A stretch of DNA of 64,000 bases from Oricola sp. Lineage in GTDB: Bacteria; Pseudomonadota; Alphaproteobacteria; Rhizobiales; Rhizobiaceae. Below the pieces are notes generated by a model. The model did no database searches, was not told the DNA's origin, and saw nothing but the letters and a program-made list of their open reading frames with translations. The position numbers and the translations under genes were made by a program. Each line of letters starts with the position of its first letter. Position 1 is the first letter of the stretch. Shown in pieces: positions 19,179 through 28,057 of the stretch. The stretch spans positions 667,223-731,222 of the forward strand of contig NZ_JALEGV010000041.1 of the NCBI RefSeq assembly GCF_022763245.1, given 5' to 3'.

Positions 19179-20168
19179 TCAGCCCCGCATGGAGCGGCCG
19201 CGCCCGTAAAACAGCATGAGCACCAGGAGCGTCGCGCCGAAGACCATTTGGCGGCCGGAGTCGTCGATGTTGATGGTGGTCAGGATGCTCTGCAGGATCA
19301 CCAGGAGAACGGCGCCGGCCATCGTGCCGGTATAGCCGCCCTTGCCGCCCGAGAGCGGCGTGCCACCGAAGACGACCGCGATGATCGACGGCAGCATGTA
19401 TTGTTCGCCGACATTGGCAAAGGACGAGCCCGAATAGCCGAGCAGGCAGATGCCCGCGATCGCGGCGAAGACGCCCGACAGAACGAAGAGCGAGATCCGC
19501 ATGAGCTTCACCGGCACGCCCGCCATGTAGGCGGCGTGCTCGTTGGAGCCGATGGCGAAGATCCGGTAGCCGAACACGGTGCGCCGCAGCAGGAAGGCCA
19601 TGAACACGCCGATCGCCGCCCAGAGCCAGATGATCCCCGGCAGGCTGAACAGGAAGGATTGGGTGACGAAATCCGACAGGGCCGGTGCGGCGCGGCCGGA
19701 CGGAATGCCCTGCCGGATCACCACGAGTAGCCCCTGCAGGACGCCCAGCATGCCGAGCGTCATGACGAGCGGGGGAATGCGCAGGAAGGTGACGCCGAAC
19801 CCGTTGAAGAAGCCGAACAGGGCGCCCGTCGCGATGCATGCGGCAACCGCCGGCAGGATGCCGCCATTCTCGCCGGCCATGACGTTTCCGGCGACGATCG
19901 CGCTCAGCGACACGACCCCGCCGACCGAAAGGTCGATGCCTTCCCGACCGCCGATGATCACCAGGTTCTGTCCCGCCGCGACGATCCCCATCAGGGCGGC
20001 GACGATCAACAGGCGCAGGATCTGCTCGCCAGAAGCGAAACCGGGCGACAGCGTCTCGCCGAGGAAGAGCAGCGCCGCGATCAGCGCCAGCGCGACGACG
20101 AGCGGCTGCCTGACGAGCGTGGCGAGCCCCGAGGATGCGGGACGCGAAGCCTGGTCGACCGACGTCAT
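19179..20168 (-). CDS. Ribose-type ABC importer permease (second)
   Basis: 329 aa inner-membrane protein of the RbsC/AraH class (BPD_transp_2) with 8-10 hydrophobic segments. The class signature GREGIDLSVGGVVSLSAIVAG is near residue 80, and GGTPLSGGKGGYTGTMAG toward the C-terminus contacts the ATPase. ATG 20168 overlaps the upstream permease stop by 4 bp (ATGA). Two different permeases suggest a heterodimeric channel. Confidence 0.92.
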   Translation of the reverse strand: MTSVDQASRPASSGLATLVRQPLVVALALIAALLFLGETLSPGFASGEQILRLLIVAALMGIVAAGQNLVIIGGREGIDLSVGGVVSLSAIVAGNVMAGENGGILPAVAACIATGALFGFFNGFGVTFLRIPPLVMTLGMLGVLQGLLVVIRQGIPSGRAAPALSDFVTQSFLFSLPGIIWLWAAIGVFMAFLLRRTVFGYRIFAIGSNEHAAYMAGVPVKLMRISLFVLSGVFAAIAGICLLGYSGSSFANVGEQYMLPSIIAVVFGGTPLSGGKGGYTGTMAGAVLLVILQSILTTINIDDSGRQMVFGATLLVLMLFYGRGRSMRG

Positions 20169-21154
20169 GACTTCGCCCTCCGACCGACGAGCACGCCGAC
20201 CATCAGCGCCAGCAGGATGGCGAGGCCTTGGACCAGGTTCTGCCATTCCGACGGCGTGCCGACGAAAAAGACGAGCGAACTGATCAGGCCGATGATGAGC
20301 GCGCCGAAGACGGAGCCCGTCACCGATCCGACGCCGCCGGAGAGCGCGGTGCCGCCCAGCACCACGGCGGCGACGGAATTGAGCGTCATCTCGCCGCCGA
20401 CAAGCGGGTCGCCGCTTGCGGTGTCGCCGGTGACGCAGAGCGCCGCCAGCGCCGCGAAGACCCCGCACAGCGCATAGCCCTTCAGGCGGATCAGCGTGAC
20501 CGGCAGCCCGGTCTGGTAAGCCGCCTGCTGGTCGTCGCCGACGGAGAGCAACTGGGTGATCAGGCGCGTGCGGGCGATCAGGAAGAGGACGATCGCGATG
20601 GCGACCGCGACGTAGAAGACGAAGGGAAAGCCGAAGAAGGTGCCGCCATAGGTGCGCCAGTAGACGGTCGGCGCCGGCGTTCCGGCGACAGGCAGGACAT
20701 AGAGCGCGAGACCTGTGAACAGGATGCTGGTGGCGAATGTCGCGACGATCGCCTGCAATCTGAGGACGGCGACGACGATGCCGTTGACGATGCCGCAGGC
20801 GAGCCCGATCAGGATGCCGGCGCCGCAGGCGAGCAGGACCCCGCCCGGACTGCCGCCGAGATGCTGCATCAGCATGATGATCCCGACATTGACCAGCGAC
20901 AGGATCGCCCCGACGGACAGGTCGAGATCGGCCGCGTAGATGACATAGGTCTGCGCCACCGATAACAGGATCAGCGCCAGATAGGTGCTGATCAGCCCCC
21001 GTATCGCCCGGTAGGACAGGCTGTTCGGCTCGAACAGCCCGTTCAGTGCCAGGAGGACGACGAGGATGACCAGCGCGGGCAGGAAGGGAAACCGTTCGAT
21101 GAAGCGGCGGAAGCTTCGCGGAGCAGAACCCGCGATGACGGTCGTGTCGCTCAT
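20165..21154 (-). CDS. Ribose-type ABC importer permease (first)
   Basis: 329 aa inner-membrane permease of the RbsC class. It has YAADLDLSVGAILSLVNVGI near residue 80 and LGGTALSGGVGSVTGSVFGA in the C-terminal part. The first base of its start is shared with the ATPase stop (21154), so it is translationally coupled. It forms the channel together with the other permease of this operon. Confidence 0.92.
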   Translation of the reverse strand: MSDTTVIAGSAPRSFRRFIERFPFLPALVILVVLLALNGLFEPNSLSYRAIRGLISTYLALILLSVAQTYVIYAADLDLSVGAILSLVNVGIIMLMQHLGGSPGGVLLACGAGILIGLACGIVNGIVVAVLRLQAIVATFATSILFTGLALYVLPVAGTPAPTVYWRTYGGTFFGFPFVFYVAVAIAIVLFLIARTRLITQLLSVGDDQQAAYQTGLPVTLIRLKGYALCGVFAALAALCVTGDTASGDPLVGGEMTLNSVAAVVLGGTALSGGVGSVTGSVFGALIIGLISSLVFFVGTPSEWQNLVQGLAILLALMVGVLVGRRAKS

Positions 21155-22659
21155 CAGGCGGCCTCGTATGCGGCATGGTAGAGGTTGTAGCGCGTCCGGT
21201 CCGAGCCGGTCAGTTCGCGCGCAATCGCTCCCGAGTTGAAGACGAGTATGCGGTCGGCATTGTTGAGCAGTTCCGCATCCTCCGAGGAGTAGAGAACGAT
21301 CGCCATGCCTTCCGCGGCGAGTTCGCGGATGAGGGCGAAGAGATCGGTCTTGGTCTGCAGGTCGATGCCCTTGGTCGGGTCGTCGAGGAGAAGCACGGCC
21401 GGCCGGTCGATCAGCCAGCGGGCGATGATGACCTTCTGCTGGTTGCCGCCCGAGAGCGAATTGATCGAACTGGCCAGACCCGCATATTTGGTCTTCAGCG
21501 CCTCCAGCGCCGGCAGCGCCTTGTTGCGCAGATGCGACGGCCGGGCGAGCGCCAGGCGGTTTTTCAGGAAATGGATGGGCGTGACGTTTTCAAGGATGGG
21601 CCGTCCGGCAATCGCCCCGTCACGGCCGCGGTCGCCGGAGATATAGGCGAACCCCTCGCGGATGGCCGCGCGGGGGCGCGCGGCGGACATCGACCGGCCG
21701 TCGAGCACGACACTGCCGGAATTGCCGGGCGTCGCCCCGAAGAGGGCCCGCAGAACCGCCGACTGACCCTGTCCGTGCAAACCGCCGAAGCCGACGATCT
21801 CGCCCTCGGTGACCTCGAAGCCGATATTGGAGAAGCCGGGTCCCGAGAAGCCTTCGACCTTCAGGATGACTTGGCCGCCGCCCGATGCGGCGTCGTTCGC
21901 CGCCTCCGCTGGCGGCGCGAGTTCGCCCTTTTCCCCGACCATCCGCCGGATGATGGCGTCGTGATCGGTGTCGGCGATGCGATCGGTCTCGATGGTCTCG
22001 CCGTCGCGCATGACGGTCACGCGGTCGCCGATGGCGAAGATCTCGTCCATGCGGTGCGAGATGAAGATGATGCTGCGGCCTTCTTCCTTCAGGCGGCGCA
22101 GGATGCCGAAGAAGCAGTCGACCTGCGCCCGGTCGAGCGCCGAGGTCGGTTCGTCGAAGATCAGGATCGGCGCCTCGGTCGCCAGCGTCTTCATGATCTC
22201 GACGAGCTGGCGCTGATCCGCACGCAGCGATTCCACGGTCGCGTCGAGCGAGAAGCCGGTTCCGGCGACCTCGGCGAACAGATCCGCATAGCGGCGCGCC
22301 GTCTCGGCCACCTTCGCACGATCGACGAAGACGCCGCCGCTGACCGGCAGGGCGGCGAGGCAGATATTCTCCGCCACCGTCCGGTGCGCCGCGAGGCTCA
22401 GTTCCTGGTAGAAGATGCCGATGCCCGCCTTGCGGGCGTCGTTGGGACCGGAGAATTCCACGGAGCGGCCGTCGATAAGCACCTCGCCGCCATCCGGGCG
22501 GACGCTGCCGGCGACGATCTTGCAGAGCGTGCTCTTGCCGGAGCCGTTGGAACCGATGAGGACGTGGACCTCGCCGCGGTCCAGTTTCATGTCGCCGCGG
22601 CGGAGCGCCACGGTCGCGCCATAGGCCTTGCGGACGCCGCGCAACTGAAGTTTCGACAT
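21154..22659 (-). CDS. Sugar ABC importer ATP-binding protein (RbsA/MglA type, two ABC domains)
   Basis: 501 aa with two fused ABC domains, the normal architecture. Domain 1 has GSNGSGKST as Walker A (residues ~37-45) and FDEPTSALD as Walker B, but its signature (SLRADQRQLVEIM) departs from LSGGQ. Domain 2 has the signature SLSGGNQQKVIIARWL and LLDDPTKGID. The second domain has no normal Walker A, as in other RbsA proteins. ATG 22659 follows GGAGA. A hairpin at 22690-22708 separates it from the binding-protein gene. Confidence 0.92.
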   Translation of the reverse strand: MSKLQLRGVRKAYGATVALRRGDMKLDRGEVHVLIGSNGSGKSTLCKIVAGSVRPDGGEVLIDGRSVEFSGPNDARKAGIGIFYQELSLAAHRTVAENICLAALPVSGGVFVDRAKVAETARRYADLFAEVAGTGFSLDATVESLRADQRQLVEIMKTLATEAPILIFDEPTSALDRAQVDCFFGILRRLKEEGRSIIFISHRMDEIFAIGDRVTVMRDGETIETDRIADTDHDAIIRRMVGEKGELAPPAEAANDAASGGGQVILKVEGFSGPGFSNIGFEVTEGEIVGFGGLHGQGQSAVLRALFGATPGNSGSVVLDGRSMSAARPRAAIREGFAYISGDRGRDGAIAGRPILENVTPIHFLKNRLALARPSHLRNKALPALEALKTKYAGLASSINSLSGGNQQKVIIARWLIDRPAVLLLDDPTKGIDLQTKTDLFALIRELAAEGMAIVLYSSEDAELLNNADRILVFNSGAIARELTGSDRTRYNLYHAAYEAA

Positions 22660-22689
22660 CGATGTCTCCGGATCAGCGAATGGGCGGGA

Positions 22690-22708
22690 CGCCGGTCATG
22701 GACCGGCG
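22690..22708. repeat. Intercistronic stem-loop after the sugar-binding-protein gene
   Basis: An 8-bp stem CGCCGGTC / GACCGGCG with a 3-base loop, between the binding-protein stop (22728) and the ATPase start (22659). No T-run is present. It is probably an mRNA-processing or attenuating hairpin like those at 7404-7428 and 56357-56384. Confidence 0.6.
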
Positions 22709-22727
22709 CCCCTCTCCGGGAGGATGC

Positions 22728-23753
22728 TTACTTGAAGAGCGCTTTCGCGTCGTCGATGGAAAGCGCGTCCGTGTAGGAGTAGTAGCCCGGCTTGCCGTCG
22801 AGCTCGGTCGCCGCTTCCTTGACGTTGCTGCCGTCGATGAACGGGATCGGCAGATACATCGCGTTGCCGTACTGGCCCGCCGTCGCCGGCTCCTTGAGCT
22901 CGTTGCCCTGCAGGAGCAGGACGGCGACGTTGAGTGCGCTCGCCATCACGCCGGGCGGGTTGACCGATGCGCCGGAGGTCAGGTCGTTTTCGACCCAAAG
23001 GTCGATGAAGTCCTTTCGGATCTCGCCGGTTGCCGCGATGTCGCCGGTCTTGCCGGCATCCATGATCGACTTCCATGCGCCGGCGGCCATGCCGTCCTGC
23101 ACCCACACGCCGTCAATGTCCGGATAGGTGGCGAGAAGGTTCTGCATGGCCTGCTGGCCCTGCGCCTGGTCCCAGTTCGCGTTCACCTCGTTGACGACCT
23201 CGATGTCCGGATAGCCGTCGAAGACTTCGGTGTAGCCGGCGACGCGCATCTGGTTGGCCGGATGGCCGGCGACGCCGTTGATCGCGACGACCTTGCCCTT
23301 GCCCTCAAGCGTTTCGGCCAGCCACTTGGCGCTCTCTTCGGCCCAGCCCTTCTGGTCGATGCCGACATACATGGCATCCGGCGAGGACACTTCGGCATCG
23401 GTCGAAATCACCAGAATGCCGGCTTCCTTCGCCTGGGCGAAGACCGGATCGAACGCCGTCGGGCTGTTCGGGTTGATGATGATCGCGTCAACGCCCTGGT
23501 TGATGAAGTTGCGCACATGGGCGATCTGGCCCGGCACGTCGACATTGGCGCTCTGGACGACGACCTTGACGTCGACGCCCTGATCCTTCCACGCCGCCGC
23601 GGCCTCTTCGGCCTCGTCGATCATCTGGGTGCGCCATTCGGAACCGACCCAGCCGTTCGACAGGCCGATCGTGAAGTCCTCCGCCTGCGCGGCGAAAACG
23701 GTCACCGCGAGCGCTGAAACAGTAATAGTCGCAAGTCTGGAAATTCGGGTCAT
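22728..23753 (-). CDS. Sugar ABC importer periplasmic binding protein (ribose/galactose class)
   Basis: 341 aa from ATG 23753, which follows GGGAGGA. The Sec signal peptide is about 24 residues, ending AAQAED. The mature protein starts FTIGLSNGWVGSEWRTQMID and continues through QGVDAIIINPNSPTAFDPV, typical of Peripla_BP_4 receptors. It is the first gene of the operon binding protein-ATPase-permease-permease-LacI-Gfo/Idh/MocA. The ligand is probably a sugar or polyol. Confidence 0.91.
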   Translation of the reverse strand: MTRISRLATITVSALAVTVFAAQAEDFTIGLSNGWVGSEWRTQMIDEAEEAAAAWKDQGVDVKVVVQSANVDVPGQIAHVRNFINQGVDAIIINPNSPTAFDPVFAQAKEAGILVISTDAEVSSPDAMYVGIDQKGWAEESAKWLAETLEGKGKVVAINGVAGHPANQMRVAGYTEVFDGYPDIEVVNEVNANWDQAQGQQAMQNLLATYPDIDGVWVQDGMAAGAWKSIMDAGKTGDIAATGEIRKDFIDLWVENDLTSGASVNPPGVMASALNVAVLLLQGNELKEPATAGQYGNAMYLPIPFIDGSNVKEAATELDGKPGYYSYTDALSIDDAKALFK

Positions 23754-23796
23754 TGTCGTTCCTCCCTTGATGACCTGATGCAAGGGAAACACGGAA

Positions 23797-23810
23797 TGAA
23801 ATCGATTTCA
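23797..23810. promoter_or_regulatory. Palindromic operator, likely for the LacI repressor at 18164-19177
   Basis: The perfect 14-bp palindrome TGAAATCGATTTCA has the central CG and A/T arms typical of LacI-family sites. It is 44 bp upstream of the binding-protein start. On the minus strand a TATGAT sequence lies just upstream of it (near 23817-23812), so bound repressor would block the promoter. Assignment to this repressor is by position. Confidence 0.7.
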
Positions 23811-23972
23811 ATCATAATCCGCGAATTGTCGGAACGCAGTCGGAGGCGGGGTCGGGACGTGAGAATGCGGGCCGAAAACGGATCGGGCGGTTGGACTGCG
23901 CGGCCATGGCGTCGGGAGACGGACCGCAGACCGTGTGTCGCCAAGTCTGTCTCTTAGACCGGGACCGAGGCG

Positions 23973-25268
23973 TCAGAGCCCCGGCAGCCAGAGGACGATC
24001 GCGGGGAAAGCGAGGAGCAGCGCGACGTGCAGGATGTCGGCGACGACGAACGGCAAGGTTCCCCTGAAGATCTTGTTGAGCGGGATGTCGGGCGCGACGC
24101 CTGACAGCACGTAGACATTCATGCCGACGGGCGGGGTGATGAGGGCGATCTCCGTCATGCGCACGACCAGCACGCCGAACAGCACGGCGTCGAAGCCCAG
24201 CGACGTGATCAGCGGGAAGAACAGCGGCACCGTCAACGTCATCATCGCCGAGGCATCCAGCACCATTCCGAGCAGGAAATAGACGCCGAGGATCATGAAC
24301 AGCACGACCGTCGGCGAGAAGCCGGAATCGGACACGAAGCCGACGATGTTGAGCGGAATATTGCTGACGGTGGCAAAGGCGTTGAAAGTCAGGGCGCCGA
24401 ACAGGATGCCGAAGATCATGCCGGTCGTCTTCAGCGTGCTGTAGGCCGCTTCCTTGGCCGCCTTCCATGTCAGGCGCCGCCGCAGGACGGAGACGATCAC
24501 CGCGCCGAACGCGCCCACGGCGCCGGCCTCGGTCGGCGTGAACCAGCCGAACATGATGCCGCCCATCACCAGCGCGAAAAGTGCGATCACCTCGCCGGTG
24601 CGGCCGAAGCTCTTCAGTTTTTCCACGAAGCTGTATTTCGGCCCCCGCGGCCCGAAGTCGGGATTGAGCCGGCACATGATGGCGATCACGGCCATGTAGA
24701 ACAGGGCGAGCAGGATGCCGGGAATGATGCCTGCGGCGAACATCTTGCCGATCGAGGTCTCGGTCAGGATGCCGTAGATGATGAACATGCCGCTCGGCGG
24801 AATGAGGCTGCCGATCGTGCCGCCGGCGGCGACGGCGCCCGAGGCCAGCGAGACGTCGTATTTCGCCTTGCGCATTTCCGGCAGGGCGACGAGGCCCATC
24901 GTGGCGGTGGTGGCGAGCGACGACGCGCTGACGGAGGCGAAGCCCGCCGAGGCGCCGATGGTCGCCATCGCGAGCCCGCCGCGGCGTCGGCCGAGCCAGT
25001 GTGCGGCGAAGTCGTAGAGGTCGCGGCCGATGCCGGAGGCAAACAGGATATGCGCCATGAACAGGAAGAGCGGCACCGTTCCGATGGCGTAATTGGTCGT
25101 CAGCTCGTAGCCGATGACGCCGATCTTCACCACGGCGGCGTGCAGGCTGATCAACGACGCAAATCCGATGAAGCCGACGAGACCCATCGCAAAGCCGATC
25201 GGCATGCCGAAGGTGACGAGGCCGAACAAGGCGGCCAGTCCGACGAGGCCGGTGAGGACGGGGGTCAT
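23973..25268 (-). CDS. dctM: TRAP importer large permease (DctM)
   Basis: 431 aa with about 12 hydrophobic segments. Signature regions are ASAGFASVSASSLATTATMG, with the conserved Ser/Thr of the sodium and substrate site, and GTIGSLIPPSGMFIIYGI. A cytoplasmic insertion (NPDFGPRGPKYSFVEKLKSF) lies mid-protein. ATG 25268 overlaps the DctQ stop by 4 bp. TRAP importers use the sodium gradient to take up organic acids caught by DctP. It is the last gene of an operon that begins with three CaiB/BaiF CoA-transferases, so the imported acid is probably a CoA-transferase substrate. Confidence 0.93.
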   Translation of the reverse strand: MTPVLTGLVGLAALFGLVTFGMPIGFAMGLVGFIGFASLISLHAAVVKIGVIGYELTTNYAIGTVPLFLFMAHILFASGIGRDLYDFAAHWLGRRRGGLAMATIGASAGFASVSASSLATTATMGLVALPEMRKAKYDVSLASGAVAAGGTIGSLIPPSGMFIIYGILTETSIGKMFAAGIIPGILLALFYMAVIAIMCRLNPDFGPRGPKYSFVEKLKSFGRTGEVIALFALVMGGIMFGWFTPTEAGAVGAFGAVIVSVLRRRLTWKAAKEAAYSTLKTTGMIFGILFGALTFNAFATVSNIPLNIVGFVSDSGFSPTVVLFMILGVYFLLGMVLDASAMMTLTVPLFFPLITSLGFDAVLFGVLVVRMTEIALITPPVGMNVYVLSGVAPDIPLNKIFRGTLPFVVADILHVALLLAFPAIVLWLPGL

Positions 25269-25777
25269 GCGTCTTCGTCCATCGAAGGAGTGTTCCTGGC
25301 GACGGTCGCCTGGATCGCGCGCCCGACCTGGAAGACGAGCACGCAGCACAGAAGCACCAGCGCCGCCGCCATCACCCACCGGAACGGAGCGACCGGAAAA
25401 TCGAGAAGCGGCGCGCGCTCGTTCTGCGCCTGCCGGATGAGCGCCTCGCGGATCGCCGACCACGAGATGAAGGCCCAGAAGATTGTGCCGAGCGCCAGCA
25501 TCAATGCTTCCAGCAGGCTCTGGACCCGCTCCGGAAAGCGCGAGATGAGCAGGTCGACGCGGGTATGGCCCTTCTCCCATGCGGCATAGACCAGCGAGAA
25601 GCTGATCGCCGGAATAAGCAGCAACTCCGCCAGGACATAGGTGCCGGGAAACGCGATGCCGACCGCGCGGAAGACCACCGTGACGACGGTCAGCAGCATC
25701 AGGCTGGCGATCGACGTGATACCGATCAGGGCCCCGATGCGGGTGAGAATGCGCAGAAGGCGTTCAACGGTGTTCAT
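25265..25777 (-). CDS. dctQ: TRAP importer small permease (DctQ)
   Basis: 170 aa with four hydrophobic segments, as in the family. The conserved WEKGHTRVDLLISRFPERVQ segment follows the second helix. Start ATG 25777 is 52 bp after dctP. It supports DctM in the membrane. It is one of two TRAP systems in the window; the other is at 47183-50062. Confidence 0.9.
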   Translation of the reverse strand: MNTVERLLRILTRIGALIGITSIASLMLLTVVTVVFRAVGIAFPGTYVLAELLLIPAISFSLVYAAWEKGHTRVDLLISRFPERVQSLLEALMLALGTIFWAFISWSAIREALIRQAQNERAPLLDFPVAPFRWVMAAALVLLCCVLVFQVGRAIQATVARNTPSMDEDA

Positions 25778-25829
25778 GCGAGGTCCCGAATGGACGCCGG
25801 GACGAGCCCGGCGTCGGGATTGGCTTTGA

Positions 25830-26849
25830 TCAGTATGCCGCGCGGATTTCCGCCAGCACGTCCGAACCCGGCAAGCCCTGTTCGTCCAGCTTGGCTGCGA
25901 CCTCCTTGGCGTTGGAGGCGAAATGCTCGGCATATTCCGCCTTCACCTCGTCGGCGACCGCGTTGAACTGCACGCCCTTCTCCTCGCCATAGGCCTTGCC
26001 GACATCCTCGGCCTTCTGCGCCTCTTCGAGCGTCTTGAGGCTGATCCATTCGATATTGTCGTCGAAGACCGCCTTGATGTCGTCGGGCAGGCTGTCCCAC
26101 TTCGCCTTGTTGATGGCGCGGGACGGATAGGCGCCGCGGCTGTGCGGCAGTTCGGAGTAGTATTTGACCACTTCCGCGAAGCTCAGCGACTTGAGCGCCT
26201 CGTAAGGCGCGATGACGCCGTCGACGACGCCTTTCTGCAGCGCCGGATAGGTCTCGGTCATCGGCATGGTCACGCCTTCGGCGCCGAAATCGGCGAGCGG
26301 GCCGACATAGTCGAGCGCCGAGCGGATGCGCAGCCCCTTCAGGTCGTCGAGCGTGTTGACCGGCTTCTCGCGCAATTGCAGGTGCATCGGGGTGCCGACA
26401 TTGAAGCCGAGCACGTGGACGCCTTCCATTTCCTCGGCGAATTGCGGATGCGCGTCCCACAGCTTCATGTAGATGTCGAGGACCTTGCCCGCGTCGGCGA
26501 AGCCGTAGAACAGCGCCGGCGTGTTGCGGGTCAGCTCATAGCCGGACCGGGCATAGATCGGCGCGACATAGGCCATGTCGGCGACGCCGGCGGCGAGTTC
26601 GTCGACACCTTCGCGGCTGGTGATCAGCGACCGCCCCCAATAGGGCGTGATCTTGACCCGGCCGTCGGTCTGCTCCTCGATCCGGCTGATCCATTCCACG
26701 TCGGCGGCGCCGTAGGGATGGGTCGGCGAGTAGGGCGAAGCGTAAGAGAATTCGAACTCGGCCGCCGCTGCCGCGGAGCCGCCGAGCACCGCGCCGGCAA
26801 GTGCGGCCGCCGCGGCTGTCATCGTGATGAACGTTCTTCTCGTAGTCAT
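25830..26849 (-). CDS. dctP: TRAP importer solute-binding protein (DctP)
   Basis: 339 aa. ATG 26849 was chosen because GGGAGGA sits before it; an upstream ATG at 26867 lacks this. The signal peptide contains RRTFIT, a Tat-like motif, with cleavage near AAAAAE. The mature part begins FSYASPYSPTHPYGAADVEW, and DDLKGLRIRSALDYVG carries the arginine that usually grips the ligand carboxylate. It starts 20 bp after the third CaiB/BaiF gene and so belongs to the CoA-transferase operon and the MarR-type regulon. The ligand is presumably a carboxylic acid. Confidence 0.91.
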   Translation of the reverse strand: MTTRRTFITMTAAAAALAGAVLGGSAAAAAEFEFSYASPYSPTHPYGAADVEWISRIEEQTDGRVKITPYWGRSLITSREGVDELAAGVADMAYVAPIYARSGYELTRNTPALFYGFADAGKVLDIYMKLWDAHPQFAEEMEGVHVLGFNVGTPMHLQLREKPVNTLDDLKGLRIRSALDYVGPLADFGAEGVTMPMTETYPALQKGVVDGVIAPYEALKSLSFAEVVKYYSELPHSRGAYPSRAINKAKWDSLPDDIKAVFDDNIEWISLKTLEEAQKAEDVGKAYGEEKGVQFNAVADEVKAEYAEHFASNAKEVAAKLDEQGLPGSDVLAEIRAAY

Positions 26850-26869
26850 GGTTTTCCTCCCTTTCATGA

Positions 26870-28057
26870 TTACTGGACCGGTGCGAGGCCGGCGGTCGAT
26901 GCGATCAGCCTCGACACGTCGACACCCGGAAGATCGAGCGCCTCGAGGACCTGTCTCGTGTCGGCTCCGGGCGAATGGGCCGGCGTCCTCGCGGTCCCGG
27001 GCGTGGCCGTCAGCTTGACCGGCGTGCCCAACTGCCGAACCGTGCCGTCCTCCGTCGCCAGATCCACGACCATGCCCCTGGCGCGATTGTGCTCGTTGGC
27101 AAGCGCTTCGCCGATGTCGAGCACCGGCGCGAACTGGGTTCCGGCGCTTTCGAGAATCTCCAGCCATTCGGCCTGTGTCTTCGCCGCGAAGATCCGCTCG
27201 AGTTCGGCGCGGATCATCGGGCGTGCCGACACGTCGTTCTGCAGCGGCACGAATTCAGGCTTGCCGACCGTCTGGCAGAAGATGGCCCAGTAGCGCGGCT
27301 CCATGTCGGTCGTGCACACGAACTTGCCGTCGGAAGTGCGCCAAAGGCCCATGTCGGCGCGCCGCGTGCCGCGCGGCGGAATGGCGGCCGGATCGGGGTG
27401 GCGCGACAGCACGTTGGCCAAGAGGGTCATCGCGCAATCGGTCATGGCCACATCGACATGTTGCCCCTTGCCGGTCCGATCGCGCGCGGCGAGCGCCGCG
27501 AGAACGCCGAAGGCGGCATGCGTTCCGGTGACGATGTCGGCCGCCGGGATGCCCGAAAATGCCGGCTCGTCCGGATTTTCGCCGATGCATGACATCACGC
27601 CTGCGATCGACAAGGCGACGGGGTCATGACCCGGCTTGTCGCGATACGGGCCGGTCTGGCCGCAAAGCGTCACGCTGCAATAGACGAGGGCCGGATTGAC
27701 CTTGGCCAGATCGTCATGGCCGAGACCCAACCCGGCCAGCACGCCCGGACGATAGTCCTCGACGAGGACGTCGCAGCCTTCGGCGAGTTTCCTGAGGGCC
27801 TGTTGGGCGTCCGGGTCGCCGATGTCGAGCATGACCGACTGCTTGTTCCGGCCGAGAATGTCCTGCTGGCGGATCCGGCGACGCTCCGGCCCGGACAGCT
27901 TTTCCCATCCGAAGACGGCGGCCTGCTTGCGCACCTCGCGCGGATTTTCGATCCGGATGACCTCCGCGCCCATGTCCGCCAGCAGCCAGGTGCAATAGGG
28001 TCCGGGCAGGAGCCGCGAGAAATCGAGGACCCGCAAGCCTTCAAGCGCGCCGCTCAT
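26870..28057 (-). CDS. CaiB/BaiF (class III) CoA-transferase, third of three in tandem
   Basis: 395 aa from ATG 28057, overlapping the preceding gene by 4 bp (ATGA). The N-terminus LEGLRVLDFSRLLPGPYCTW is typical of the family. The catalytic aspartate, which forms an acyl-anhydride in formyl-CoA transferase, is present as Asp174 in GIPAADIVTG. It moves CoA between carboxylic acids in the cytoplasm. It lies 20 bp before dctP, which links it to uptake. It could pair with the aspartate-less protein just upstream as a heteromer. Confidence 0.92.
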   Translation of the reverse strand: MSGALEGLRVLDFSRLLPGPYCTWLLADMGAEVIRIENPREVRKQAAVFGWEKLSGPERRRIRQQDILGRNKQSVMLDIGDPDAQQALRKLAEGCDVLVEDYRPGVLAGLGLGHDDLAKVNPALVYCSVTLCGQTGPYRDKPGHDPVALSIAGVMSCIGENPDEPAFSGIPAADIVTGTHAAFGVLAALAARDRTGKGQHVDVAMTDCAMTLLANVLSRHPDPAAIPPRGTRRADMGLWRTSDGKFVCTTDMEPRYWAIFCQTVGKPEFVPLQNDVSARPMIRAELERIFAAKTQAEWLEILESAGTQFAPVLDIGEALANEHNRARGMVVDLATEDGTVRQLGTPVKLTATPGTARTPAHSPGADTRQVLEALDLPGVDVSRLIASTAGLAPVQ